This document shows positions 1 through 8,726 of a stretch of DNA of 64,000 nt, one piece after another. The notes beneath the pieces were generated by a model. It ran no database searches. It was given only the letters and a program-made list of their open reading frames with translations, and was not told the DNA's origin. The stretch's first letter is position 1; every line of letters starts with the position of its first letter. Both the position numbers and the translations under genes were made by a program. Source of the DNA: an uncultured Eubacteriales bacterium (GTDB taxonomy: Bacteria > Bacillota > Clostridia > Oscillospirales > QAMX01); assembly GCA_934546935.1 (NCBI GenBank), contig CAKTEH010000008.1, forward strand, positions 62,001 to 126,000. The letters are read 5' to 3'.

Positions 1-39
1 TCCGCTGTAAAGACACCGGCAGCTTCCGGCCTGCCGGAC

Positions 40-190
40 AGACAGAAGGGCGCACCTCTATGCGGGATCCCCCATATGCGCTCTGTGAGACTGGACTCCC
101 CTCGAACATCTGAATGTCCGGGGCACCCTGCATCACCGGTTCCGAACAGAGGCCGTATTCCTTGCGCTGTTTTGTGTCTGCCCTCTTAAG
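40..190 (+). ncRNA. possible rod-shaped structured RNA (unassigned)
   Basis: No convincing protein lies here. Several complementary blocks nest in order: 40-44 with 175-179, 50-54 with 163-167, 55-59 with 148-152, and 60-66 with 126-133 (one bulge). Inside lies a CCCC/GGGG hairpin near 104-123. This would fold as a long rod with internal loops. A terminator with a T-run follows on the plus strand at 194-235. The shape recalls 6S RNA, but I do not recognise its conserved sequence, and the true 5' end may lie outside the window. Confidence 0.3.
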
Positions 191-193
191 AAA

Positions 194-235
194 GCAAAAG
201 GCGTGACCGCTTCCGTCACGCCTTTTGCCTGTTTT
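194..235 (+). terminator. intrinsic terminator
   Basis: A 14-bp perfect stem (194-207 with 215-228) with a 7-base loop is followed by a T-rich tract. It would end a plus-strand transcript entering from the left, such as the possible structured RNA. Confidence 0.7.
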
Positions 236-327
236 ACTGCCCCCGGATACTTGCCCTATAAAGCCCGCGGATTTTTTAATCTTGCCAAGGCAGCAGAAAC
301 ACAGGCTCTTGTAGTTATTGAAAGCAT

Positions 328-363
328 AAAAAGCGGCGTTTCCAACCGGAAACGCCGCTTTTT
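328..363. terminator. bidirectional intrinsic terminator
   Basis: A 16-bp perfect stem with a 4-base loop is flanked by A and T tracts. It lies 24 bases past the stop of the tldE gene and so ends the minus-strand wecB-tldD-tldE operon. Confidence 0.85.
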
Positions 364-386
364 ACATTTCCTCAGAGGTATGCTGC

Positions 387-1724
387 CTATTCGCCGGCAA
401 CCATTAACTCACGGATCAACAGCGACGGGAGTGCAAAAATACCGTTTGCCGAAGGGGAAACGCGTACGTCATTACCTACGCATACGACGTCCTTCAAAAG
501 GCTCAGGAAGTTGCCTGCAATGGTGATCCGGTCGATAGGACGGACAATTTTGCCATTTTCTACTAAGAAACCGGAAGAAAGCAGGGAAAAATCACCTGAA
601 ATCGGATTTAAACCTGCATGAAGGCCGCTTACGTCCGTAATTACAAGGCCGTTTCCAAGCTTTTCCAGCATTGTCTCGTAAGTGTCGGTACCAGGCGCGA
701 CGATGAAGTTTGTCGGCGCAACGGAAACCGGAGAAGCTGCGGAAGCGCGGTAGGCGTTGGCAGTGGATTCCACCCCTGCCTTGCGCGCGGTTTTGAGATT
801 GTGTAAAAACCCAGTAAAGACGCCGTCTTTAACCAACATTGTTGCGCAGGAAGGTGTCCCTTCATCGTCAAAAGCGCGCGGGCTGCGGGCGTCAAAGGGA
901 TCGTCACAGATGTTAATACAGGCTGCGGCAATGGTTTCGCCCTCCCGCCCGGCCAGAGGGGAAAGCCCCTTCTGTGCGTCTTCTGCGGAAAAGATATCCG
1001 AGAACGCGTCAAAGAAGTCGCAGGCCGCTGTGTTTTTTAATACAATTGGGTAGGCCCCGGAGGGTGCGGGGGAAGCGCCGAGCATGGAGGCAGCGATTTC
1101 CCCTGCTTCTTTTGCGCAGTCTTGTATATTCAAAATATCCTTTCCGAAACGGAGGGCAAAACCGTCGCGCTGCTCATCGGAGCCCGGCTGCATGGCGATG
1201 GGGACTGTATAGGCGAGGGACTGACGGCTATCGCGGGCGGCGTCAAGGCCGAGTGTATTGGAGATGTGCAGATGGGAATGGCCGCAGCTGAGACTGGTCG
1301 CCTGTACGCGCGCAATTTTGTCATTGGCCTGCGCGGCAGCTTGTTCCAGTTCACGGGCAAGCGCAATACGCTGCTCCGGCTCCATATCGCATACGGGTTG
1401 CTCCGGGGCCTGGACAGCAGCATATTCCTGCGGGCCCTGCATTGGAGAAAGGTCTTCGCTTTCAATCGAACGTGCGTTGTCAACTGCACGGGCGGCAAGC
1501 TGCGCGGGATCGGAAAAATTTTCGGTATAGGCATAGCCGTTTTTGCCATCGAGCTCGACGCGCAGTCCGAAGCCATAGGCATTGGAAACGCTGTAACTGT
1601 CAATTTCCCCGGAAAGAATCCCGACGCGGAAATTTTCATTTTCAATATAAACGCCTTCGGCAGCTTTTGCACCCAGCGCCAAAGCCGCGTCGAATGCGGC
1701 GTTTTTAAATTCCTGATAGGTCAT
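387..1724 (-). CDS. tldE: TldE/PmbA-type peptidase subunit
   Basis: This 445-residue protein belongs to the TldD/PmbA family (peptidase U62). In characterised systems TldE pairs with TldD, which carries the zinc site, to trim small peptides in the cytosol. The protein lacks the HExxxH motif, as expected for the TldE partner, and ends with the family-typical 'LIRELMVAGE' region. The ATG at 1724 is chosen because its first base is shared with the tldD stop codon (TAATG) and an AAGGAGG sits at 1734-1740; longer upstream versions would run inside tldD. It is the last gene of the operon. Its natural substrate here is unknown. Confidence 0.9.
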   Translation of the reverse strand: MTYQEFKNAAFDAALALGAKAAEGVYIENENFRVGILSGEIDSYSVSNAYGFGLRVELDGKNGYAYTENFSDPAQLAARAVDNARSIESEDLSPMQGPQEYAAVQAPEQPVCDMEPEQRIALARELEQAAAQANDKIARVQATSLSCGHSHLHISNTLGLDAARDSRQSLAYTVPIAMQPGSDEQRDGFALRFGKDILNIQDCAKEAGEIAASMLGASPAPSGAYPIVLKNTAACDFFDAFSDIFSAEDAQKGLSPLAGREGETIAAACINICDDPFDARSPRAFDDEGTPSCATMLVKDGVFTGFLHNLKTARKAGVESTANAYRASAASPVSVAPTNFIVAPGTDTYETMLEKLGNGLVITDVSGLHAGLNPISGDFSLLSSGFLVENGKIVRPIDRITIAGNFLSLLKDVVCVGNDVRVSPSANGIFALPSLLIRELMVAGE

Positions 1725-3109
1725 TATAATGCGCCTCCTTTTCCTCCGACAGTAATCGTCGATACGCGAATGCGCGGCTGCCCGACATTGGTGGGGATAG
1801 AACCGGATGAAGAGCCGCACATTCCCGGCGCCATCCACATTTGGGGTCCTACACGGTCGATATTCATCAGGATCTGTGCGCCGGAACCCACAAGCGTTGC
1901 GCCGCGGACTGGGCAAAAGATTTTACCGTCTTTAACCCAATAGGCTTCATTAACCGCAAAATTGAATTCGCCGGTCAACGGGTTGACAGAGCCGCCGCCC
2001 ATCGAAGCGGCGTACAAGCCGTCGCCCATTGTGCGGATCATCTCCTCCGGATCGTCAGAACCGGGGCAGATAAAGGTATTGGTCATGCGGGATGTTGGGG
2101 CAAAGGTATAATCCTGACGGCGGGAAGAGCCGGTCGGCTCCATGCCCATACGCCGGCCGCCGAGACGGTCGATCATATAGCCCTTTAAGATTCCGTTTTC
2201 AATCAGCAGGTTACGGCGCGAAGGCGTTCCCTCATCGTCGATATGGATTGAACCCCATTCCCCTTCCATTGTTCCGTCATCGACGGCGCTGACGCAGCCG
2301 GCAGCAATTTTTTGGCCGAGCTTACCACAGAAAACAGAATTGCCCTTGGAAACCGAGGTGGCTTCTAGGGAGTGGCCGCAGGCTTCATGGAAGATTACGC
2401 CGCCGAAGCCGCCGTCGATGACAACCGGGAAGTTCCCGGCCGGGCACAGCTCGGCATGCAGCATGGTAACAGCCTGTTTGGCGGCAGTGCGTCCGACATT
2501 CTCCGGATCGATGCGGTCGAAACCTTCAAACCCCGTGGAATAACCGGGCGCACAGAAACCGGTCTGCCGGGTGTTTGCATCTGCGGCAACAGCCTGCACG
2601 GCCAGGCGCATACGGGCGCGGCGGTCGCTTGCAAATACGCCTTCGGTGTTGCAGACAAAAATATTTTTATCATTGTCGGCGAGGGATACCACGACCTGGG
2701 CGATTTCGTCGGAATGCGCCTTTGCCGCAGCATGGGCAGCGCGCAGCTTTTCAATCCTGTGGGCATTGTCAACGTCTGCGTAGGGGATTTGGGGGCTGAC
2801 GGCGTAATCGCTGGGCACGAAAATTTTGGTTTGTACGCCGCCTTTGCCGGAGATTGCTGCGGCCGCAGCATGGGCGGTACGCATCAGGTCCTCCGGTTCA
2901 TAACCAGTTGTGTAGGCGTAAACGGAATGTACGCCGGAAAAGACGCGCACACCCGCACCGCAACTGCGGCGGTGTACGGCATCTTCTACTTTCCCGTCGG
3001 TCATGGAAACGACGTTGGAGAAACCGTCTTCAATATACAGCTCGGCAAAATCGCCGCCGGAAGACAGCGCCGCATCCAGTACCGACAAAGCTAAGGTTTG
3101 GTCAATCAT
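1724..3109 (-). CDS. tldD: TldD-type zinc metallopeptidase subunit
   Basis: This 461-residue TldD family protein should form the catalytic half of a TldD/TldE heterodimer. The zinc-binding HExxxH motif is visible at residues 241-246 (HEACGH), followed by the family-typical stretch with GEWGSIHIDDEGTP. In other bacteria the complex trims modified peptides and unfolded antitoxins. The start codon overlaps the wecB stop as ATGA, and the end overlaps the tldE start as TAATG, so the three genes are probably translated in a coupled way. Confidence 0.93.
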   Translation of the reverse strand: MIDQTLALSVLDAALSSGGDFAELYIEDGFSNVVSMTDGKVEDAVHRRSCGAGVRVFSGVHSVYAYTTGYEPEDLMRTAHAAAAAISGKGGVQTKIFVPSDYAVSPQIPYADVDNAHRIEKLRAAHAAAKAHSDEIAQVVVSLADNDKNIFVCNTEGVFASDRRARMRLAVQAVAADANTRQTGFCAPGYSTGFEGFDRIDPENVGRTAAKQAVTMLHAELCPAGNFPVVIDGGFGGVIFHEACGHSLEATSVSKGNSVFCGKLGQKIAAGCVSAVDDGTMEGEWGSIHIDDEGTPSRRNLLIENGILKGYMIDRLGGRRMGMEPTGSSRRQDYTFAPTSRMTNTFICPGSDDPEEMIRTMGDGLYAASMGGGSVNPLTGEFNFAVNEAYWVKDGKIFCPVRGATLVGSGAQILMNIDRVGPQMWMAPGMCGSSSGSIPTNVGQPRIRVSTITVGGKGGAL

Positions 3110-4239
3110 GAAAGCATCCTCTTTTCTTTAAAATAGCTATCTATTGCATCGGCAATACGGGTACAGGCGTGCCCGTCGCCGTAGGGATTTGCAGCATGGC
3201 TCATGCGGGAATGCAGCGCTGTATCCCGGCAAAGTGCGATACAGCTGTCCCGTATCTGCGTATATGAAACACCCACAAGCTTTAGAATACCAGTTTCCAC
3301 GCCTTCCCCACGCTCCGTTTCGCGCCGCAGCACCAGCGTTGGAATGCCGAGCGCCGTGGCTTCCTCCTGGATCCCTCCGGAATCAGTGATGACGAAACGA
3401 CAGCGCGCTATAAAATTGTGCGCGTCAAGCAGGTCGACCGGATCCGTCAAATGGATACGCGGATGCCCGGACAGCAGGGGGAAAACGGTACTGCGTACTG
3501 CAGGATTGGGATGGACAGCATATACAAGCTCCGCTTCGGGCACTGCATCAACAAAATCACGCACGGCCCGGCAGATCTCAGCCAGCGGTGCGCCGAGGTT
3601 TTCACGCCGGTGGGCAGTCATAAAGATGGGGATTACCCCCGGTTTTTCCGAAACTTCCCGCACAGCCGCATTCTGAAAGCTGTGCGCGCGACCGGTGGTA
3701 TAGCGCATCGCATCGATAACCGTATTGCCGGTGACATAAATTTCGCCGGGCGCATTTTCCTTTAGAAGATTCTCGCGGTTTTGCATGGTCGGCGCAAAAT
3801 TCAGCGCTGCGAGGCGGGCAATTAAAGTACGGTTTGCCTCCTCGGGGAAAGGTGCATACACATTGCCGGTACGCAGGCCTGCTTCCACATGGCCCACGGG
3901 GATTTGTTTGTAGAATGCGGCCAGTGCAGAGACAAACGCGGTCGAGGTGTCGCCATGCACCAGCACCAGGTCGGGACGGCAGTCGTCCAATACGCTGGCC
4001 ATGCCGGCAAGTACGGAATTGGTAATCTCAAAGAGCGTTTGGCTCGGTCTCATCACGTTCAAGTCGTAATCCGGTGTCACGGAAAAAATGCCAAGCACTG
4101 AATCCAGCAATTCCCGGTGCTGGGCACTGACGCAGACCCGGCTGTCAAAACGTGTATCCGCAGCAAGTTCCAATGCAAGCGGGCACATTTTAATGGCGTC
4201 GGGCCGGGTTCCGAAAACCGAAAGGATTTTTAAGGGCAT
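3106..4239 (-). CDS. wecB: non-hydrolysing UDP-N-acetylglucosamine 2-epimerase
   Basis: The 377-residue protein interconverts UDP-GlcNAc and UDP-ManNAc, a precursor for surface polysaccharides and linkage units. The family signature is clear: an N-terminal 'SVFGTRPDAIKMCPL', then 'VHGDTSTAF', 'GHVEAGLRTG', 'TAHRRENLG' and 'DSGGIQEEA', in the GT-B Rossmann arrangement. Length is typical. A GGAGA ribosome-binding site precedes the ATG. It is the first gene of the wecB-tldD-tldE operon; pairing a cell-surface sugar enzyme with a peptidase complex is unusual and the functional link is unclear. Confidence 0.93.
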   Translation of the reverse strand: MPLKILSVFGTRPDAIKMCPLALELAADTRFDSRVCVSAQHRELLDSVLGIFSVTPDYDLNVMRPSQTLFEITNSVLAGMASVLDDCRPDLVLVHGDTSTAFVSALAAFYKQIPVGHVEAGLRTGNVYAPFPEEANRTLIARLAALNFAPTMQNRENLLKENAPGEIYVTGNTVIDAMRYTTGRAHSFQNAAVREVSEKPGVIPIFMTAHRRENLGAPLAEICRAVRDFVDAVPEAELVYAVHPNPAVRSTVFPLLSGHPRIHLTDPVDLLDAHNFIARCRFVITDSGGIQEEATALGIPTLVLRRETERGEGVETGILKLVGVSYTQIRDSCIALCRDTALHSRMSHAANPYGDGHACTRIADAIDSYFKEKRMLS

Positions 4240-4485
4240 AGTTTCTCCTTACCTTTAAAACGGCAATTTTATTGGAAAACCGCAGGCTTTGAAATATATT
4301 TTACCCAAAATCCATACAAATTTTCCCATTCCCATTATAGGCTTTTCCCTGCGGCTTGTCAATCATCGCTTCGTTTACCGTTTGCGGCAGATATAGGATC
4401 TGTAACATAAAGCCCGTGATGGAAGCATAGGGTAGAGGGGATTCCTTGCGAATCTGCATATCATGCCGCGGGGAGGCGCTTTTTA

Positions 4486-6033
4486 ATGAAAAACAAAAGG
4501 ATATTGCGGGATGCGATTGTGCTGACTGCATTTTCCCTGGTTATGCGTATCAGTTCAATCATTTTTTCCATGTATCTGGCTTCGGCGATCGGCGCACAGG
4601 GTGTAGGGTTGAACCAACTGACCTTTTCGGGCTTTTCCTTTGCCGTTACCATTGCTACGGCGGGAATTTCAGTTGCAGTCACCAAGATTATGACGGAGGA
4701 ATTTGGCCGCGGCGTGCAGGGGAGTGAACGGGCGGTTATGCGCTGCGCGTTGGGATATGCGGCGGTGGTCAGCCTGAGCGCTGCCGCTGCGATTTACAGC
4801 TTTGCGGGGTTTATTGGGGAAACCCTTTTGTCGGACGCACGTACGGTGGTTCCGCTGAAGCTTCTTGCGCCGGCGCTTCCGCTCATGTCAATATCTTCTT
4901 GTTTTAAAGGCTATCTGCTTGCTGTCCGGCGTGCAAGTCAAATTGCGATTTCTGATTTTCTGGAGCAGGCGGTGGAGGTCGGCGTGCTGATTTTCCTTTT
5001 GGAAAACTATCATACTACAGATATTGCCACAGCATGCCGTTATATTTCCGTTTCTATTGTCGCTTCCGAGGCTGCCTCAGGCCTGTACCTGTATGCACAG
5101 TATCTGCGCAGCCGTGCTCATAAATCAGGAACGGGCGCAGGTCGAAACCGGGCTTATATGCGCCGGCTTTTAGCGGTGGCGCTCCCGGTTGCGGCAAGCT
5201 CCTGCCTCGCTTCGGCGCTGCGCACTGTGGAGAACGTTTCGATTCCTTCCGGCCTGGTCAAAAGCGGGCTTGCCCGCGATGCGGCGCTGGAATATTATGG
5301 GACGGTACGTGGTATGGCCCTTCCGGTTTTGTTCCTGCCGTATGCGTTTCTGGCTTCGTTTACTTCTCTTGCAATGCCGGAGGTTTCTGAGTCGATGGCG
5401 GCAAACCGGCCGGATCAGGTGCGTGCCTTGATTTCCAGGGTAACGCGCGACTGTCTGATCCTGGCTATTCCGGCAGCGGCGGTTTATATGCTGTTTGCCG
5501 GTTCCATTGGCACGATTGTTTATGGCGGCGGACAGATTTGTACGGTAATCTTCCTATTGGCACCGCTGGTACCGCTGATGTATTTCGATGCGGTCGCAGA
5601 CGGCATCCTGAAGGGGATGGGAGAGCAGAATTGGGTATTAAAGCTGAATATTATCGATTCGCTTCTGCGTATCGCGATGGTGTTTTTCCTAATCCCGCGC
5701 ACGGGTTTTACGGGTTTTATGATTCTGATGTATATCAGCAATATATTCAACCCTGTGCTTTCGGTTCGGCGTATGCTCAGGCTTTCGGGGATCCGCCTGG
5801 ATATCCGCAACTGGATCGCCTTGCCGGCCCTTGCATCCGGCGTGGCGGTGCTTTGCCTGCGGGCGCTGCGGCTGTATTTCCCCCTGGCGCAGAATGAAAC
5901 CTTTGTAATGGCTGTGGAAATCGTACTGTTTGCCGTCTTATATGCGGCGGTATTATCGGTATGCTATAAAAACGGCGCGCAGCATAATACCGCGCGCCGG
6001 AAACGGTCTGAAACCGCCAATTCCATTTTTTAA
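4486..6033 (+). CDS. SpoVB/MurJ-type polysaccharide flippase
   Basis: This 515-residue membrane protein has about a dozen or more hydrophobic segments over its whole length and belongs to the MATE/MurJ-like (MVF) superfamily, in the branch annotated as stage V sporulation protein B. Members flip lipid-linked sugar intermediates such as lipid II across the membrane; SpoVB is needed for spore cortex in Bacillus. The N-terminus 'ILRDAIVLTAFSLVMRISS' followed by 'GAQGVGLNQL' is typical. A GGGGAGG lies about 10 bases before the ATG. It faces away from wecB. A general oligosaccharide flippase role cannot be excluded. Confidence 0.85.
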   Translation: MKNKRILRDAIVLTAFSLVMRISSIIFSMYLASAIGAQGVGLNQLTFSGFSFAVTIATAGISVAVTKIMTEEFGRGVQGSERAVMRCALGYAAVVSLSAAAAIYSFAGFIGETLLSDARTVVPLKLLAPALPLMSISSCFKGYLLAVRRASQIAISDFLEQAVEVGVLIFLLENYHTTDIATACRYISVSIVASEAASGLYLYAQYLRSRAHKSGTGAGRNRAYMRRLLAVALPVAASSCLASALRTVENVSIPSGLVKSGLARDAALEYYGTVRGMALPVLFLPYAFLASFTSLAMPEVSESMAANRPDQVRALISRVTRDCLILAIPAAAVYMLFAGSIGTIVYGGGQICTVIFLLAPLVPLMYFDAVADGILKGMGEQNWVLKLNIIDSLLRIAMVFFLIPRTGFTGFMILMYISNIFNPVLSVRRMLRLSGIRLDIRNWIALPALASGVAVLCLRALRLYFPLAQNETFVMAVEIVLFAVLYAAVLSVCYKNGAQHNTARRKRSETANSIF

Positions 6034-6214
6034 AGTTTGGTTCACAGCAACCGTTTATGCAATGCAATTTGCTTTTCTGACTCCGAAGATAGCTGCAGGC
6101 TGCGTATGATTTTTGCAAGTTGAGGGCTTCTGCGCCGGATCTATCCTGAAACCTGTTTTTACAGTAACTGGGATTGATGATAAAACCACTGCTCTGCTGC
6201 AAGACGATAAGGTG
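6034..6214. other. intergenic, no gene seen
   Basis: This gap separates the convergent SpoVB-like and floA-operon genes. I see no clear T-tailed hairpin, RNA gene or supported reading frame in it. Confidence 0.5.
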
Positions 6215-6466
6215 TTATTTCGGTTCGCCTTTCAAAGCCCCCTTTTCCTGTGGCTTCCACAGGCGCTTCCAAAAGGCACGGAAGCCCTCGGATTCGATCT
6301 GGTAACGGGCTTTGCGCAGCCATTCGCGCCGGGCGAGTGCACGCGGGGTGTCGTGGTCAGGGAACCCTTTTTGATTGGCCCGCTGTGCATTTTTGACGGC
6401 GTTTACTTGAAGAACGGTACCGCGCTGCTGTTCAAATTGAACATTATGGTGCAATCCTGCATTCAT
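6215..6466 (-). CDS. small basic protein, paralogue of the upstream gene
   Basis: The 83-residue product is not recognised. It shares a central block with the gene just upstream (6501-6719): both contain NQ-G-P--DTPRALARRE-LRKARY-I-SEGF, and the first half also aligns (EQQR, then KN-Q-AN). It is rich in Arg, Lys and aromatic residues and lacks a signal peptide or membrane segment. The ATG at 6466 is fixed by AAGGAGGTG nine bases upstream; a longer frame starting at 6496 has no such site. It is the last gene of the nfeD-floA cluster. Function unknown. Confidence 0.75.
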   Translation of the reverse strand: MNAGLHHNVQFEQQRGTVLQVNAVKNAQRANQKGFPDHDTPRALARREWLRKARYQIESEGFRAFWKRLWKPQEKGALKGEPK

Positions 6467-6500
6467 GAAGACACCTCCTTTTTCCCATGAAAGCAAAAGG

Positions 6501-6719
6501 CTATTTCTTTAAAAGTCTGCGTATCCATACCGCAAAGCCCTCGGACTGGATTTCGTAGCGGGCCTTGCGCAGCTGTTCGCGGCGGGCAAGTGCGCGCGGC
6601 GTGTCGCGGTTGGGCAATCCTTCCTGATTTGCTTTCTGCGAATTTTTCGTACCCAGCACTTCAATCGCCTGCCGCTGCTGTTCATACCATTGTGGGTTAT
6701 AAGGCGGTAAACTTGCCAT
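6501..6719 (-). CDS. small basic protein, tandem paralogue
   Basis: This 72-residue protein is very similar to the product of 6215-6466, especially through DTPRALARRE-LRKARY. The conserved core looks like two basic helices joined by a short turn. It starts 11 bases after the stop of the Ala/Pro-rich gene 6731-7078, with an AAGGGAC ribosome-binding site, so it belongs to the flotillin operon. It has no membrane segment. Two adjacent copies point to a recent tandem duplication under constraint. Function unknown. Confidence 0.75.
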   Translation of the reverse strand: MASLPPYNPQWYEQQRQAIEVLGTKNSQKANQEGLPNRDTPRALARREQLRKARYEIQSEGFAVWIRRLLKK

Positions 6720-6730
6720 GAAAACGTCCC

Positions 6731-7078
6731 TTATCTCCGGCGCAGAGCCAACGCAGGCGCGAGGATTTCGGACAGGATAATCGCACGGCGCAGCTGCCGG
6801 GCGTCGGCAATGGGTTTTGAATGGACGCTTGGTATTTTTGTGTCTGCAATATTGGACTGTTTCGCGGGATCGGGTTTTTGCGGGGCATCTGGCTGTGTGG
6901 GTGCGGCGGGGGCAACGGCCGGCGCATCCGCTGCGGCAGGCTGCGCCACATCCGATGCGCTGGCAGCTGTATTGCCGGATGCAGCTGCCGGGACGTTTTG
7001 CGCTGCCTGCATACCCAGGCGTTCCAAGGCTTCAAGCCCCTGGCGCAGCAGGTCAAAATTCATTCCGGCCATGTTCAT
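6731..7078 (-). CDS. Ala/Pro-rich protein coupled to floA
   Basis: This 115-residue product is not recognised. It has a short N-terminal helix (about residues 1-28), a low-complexity Ala/Pro/Asp linker (about 30-75) and a C-terminal segment with the basic stretch ADARQLRRA. Its ATG overlaps the floA stop codon as ATGA, so translation is probably coupled to floA. The linker composition suggests a flexible tether. It could be an accessory of the flotillin; there is no direct evidence. Confidence 0.7.
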   Translation of the reverse strand: MNMAGMNFDLLRQGLEALERLGMQAAQNVPAAASGNTAASASDVAQPAAADAPAVAPAAPTQPDAPQKPDPAKQSNIADTKIPSVHSKPIADARQLRRAIILSEILAPALALRRR

Positions 7079-8043
7079 TCACCTTTAGTATCTGCAATGG
7101 AACTGCGCATCTGCGTATCGGCGATGATGTTTTTCATGTTGTAGTAATCCATAACGCCGAGCTTGCCTTCCCGAAGCGCAGCGGCCATTGCCTTGGGGAC
7201 TTCGCTCTCTGCCTCGACAACTTTTGCACGCATTTCCTGTACGGCGGCGATCATTTCCTGCTCGCGCGCAACTGCCATGGCGCGGCGTTCTTCCGCCTTG
7301 GCTTGGGCAATGCGCTTGTCGGCTTCCGCCTGGTCGGTCTGAAGCTGTGCGCCGATATTGCGGCCGACGTCTACGTCGGCGATGTCGATGGAAAGGATCT
7401 CAAATGCAGTACCGGATTCAAGGCCCTTGGACAGGACGTTCTGCGAAATGCGGTCGGGGTTTTCCAATACTTCCTTATGCGTTTCCGCTGAGCCGATGGT
7501 TGTAACGACGCCTTCCCCTACACGGGCAATAACCGTCTGCTCGCCTGCGCCGCCGACAAGCCGGTCGATATTGGCACGGACGGTAACCTTTGCCTTTGCT
7601 TTTACTTCGATGCCATCTTTGGCAACCGCGGCAACAACTGGGGTCTCAATAACCTTTGGATTGACCGTCATTTGTACGGCTTCCAATACGTCGCGGCCGG
7701 CGAGGTCGATGGCGGCTGCGCGCTCAAATTCCAGCGGGATGTCTGCGCGCTGTGCAGCGATCAGGGCGTTAACGACGCGGTCGACGTTGCCGCCGGCAAG
7801 ATAGTGCGCTTCGAGTTTGTTAATCGGCAATTCAATGCCGGCTTTTGTAGACTTGATCAGTGGATTGACGATTTTTGCCGGGACAACGCGGCGCAGGCGC
7901 ATGCCGACAAGCGTAAAAATACCGACGTGGACATTCGCGGCCAGCGCGCTGATCCACAGAGTGATTGGGACAAAGGTAAAGAAGATAATCAGAAAAATCG
8001 CAATGAAAACGAGGATTACAAATGTTGTGATTCCACCTGGCAT
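7075..8043 (-). CDS. floA: flotillin-like protein FloA
   Basis: This 322-residue protein is a FloA (UPF0365/YqfA) family scaffold of functional membrane microdomains. A single hydrophobic hairpin spans residues 5-40, followed by an SPFH-type domain with the family sequences '[12 protein letters not shown]', '[19 protein letters not shown]' and '[20 protein letters not shown]', and a charged coiled-coil with repeated Glu-Ala. Length matches the family. It lies 49 bases downstream of an NfeD gene, the usual flotillin partner, and overlaps the next gene by four bases. Confidence 0.95.
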   Translation of the reverse strand: MPGGITTFVILVFIAIFLIIFFTFVPITLWISALAANVHVGIFTLVGMRLRRVVPAKIVNPLIKSTKAGIELPINKLEAHYLAGGNVDRVVNALIAAQRADIPLEFERAAAIDLAGRDVLEAVQMTVNPKVIETPVVAAVAKDGIEVKAKAKVTVRANIDRLVGGAGEQTVIARVGEGVVTTIGSAETHKEVLENPDRISQNVLSKGLESGTAFEILSIDIADVDVGRNIGAQLQTDQAEADKRIAQAKAEERRAMAVAREQEMIAAVQEMRAKVVEAESEVPKAMAAALREGKLGVMDYYNMKNIIADTQMRSSIADTKGE

Positions 8044-8092
8044 AGTATTCTCCTTTATTTACAGAATGTGGATGGGTGTACAAATTGCGAAC

Positions 8093-8596
8093 TCAGGCCC
8101 CCGTCTTCCGGACGACGATACGCGAACCGGAGACTTCAACAACCTCGACCGGCGTATCCGGCGCAACGAATTCCCCTGTTGTGACAACGTCGTAGGTATG
8201 CCCGTTGATCTGCGCACGTCCTGCCGGACGGAGGATGGACTGGGAAACCCCCTGCTCTCCCTTCAGAAACTCAAAGTTGCGGGAGCTGGAAAACCCCTCC
8301 TGCGTGCCAAGCTCATCCCTGAGTACAAGAGGCTTTATAAATTTCCCTCGGGATGCCAAAATGCTGAACACGACAATAAGGGCTGCGACGACAGCCAGAA
8401 TAATGGCCGCGAATACGATGCCGGCGGCGAAAGTGCGCGCCCCTACAATGACAGCGGCGATAAAGCACAGCGCACTCCCGGCGCCGCAGATACCAAAGCC
8501 CGGGATGCACAGCTCTACGGCCGCCAGGATGACGCCTGCGGCGAAGAGAATATAAGCGGTCGTTGGTATCTGGGTGAAAATTTCAAGAAAGCCCAT
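8093..8596 (-). CDS. NfeD-family membrane protein
   Basis: The 167-residue protein has three to four hydrophobic segments in its first 90 residues ('TTAYILFAAGVILAAVELC', then 'CFIAAVIVGARTFAAGIVF') and a C-terminal OB-like domain with 'LRPAGRAQINGHTYDVVT' and 'VEVVEVSGSRIVVRK'. This is the short NfeD (NfeD1b) form that accompanies flotillin genes. The start at 8596 is set by AAAGGAGGTG just upstream. It is the first gene of the floA operon. Confidence 0.88.
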   Translation of the reverse strand: MGFLEIFTQIPTTAYILFAAGVILAAVELCIPGFGICGAGSALCFIAAVIVGARTFAAGIVFAAIILAVVAALIVVFSILASRGKFIKPLVLRDELGTQEGFSSSRNFEFLKGEQGVSQSILRPAGRAQINGHTYDVVTTGEFVAPDTPVEVVEVSGSRIVVRKTGA

Positions 8597-8661
8597 AAAA
8601 AACACCTCCTTTGGGACTTGCTCTGCATGATCTGAAACAGGTACTTGCATCTTGTACCTTC

Positions 8662-8690
8662 AGTATAGCATGAATTTGCAGATGAATCAA
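8662..8690 (-). promoter_or_regulatory. probable SigA promoter of nfeD-floA
   Basis: Reading on the minus strand, TTGATT (8690-8685) and TATACT (8667-8662) are 17 bases apart, about 65 bases before the nfeD start. Confidence 0.5.
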
Positions 8691-8726
8691 TATCCGGGAG
8701 GCAGGAAACGGGAATATGGCTTTTTT

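Noticed and set aside
1122..1943. A long plus-strand open frame opposite tldD/tldE
   Set aside because: It is the antisense of two clear peptidase genes, has no ribosome-binding site and no recognisable domain.
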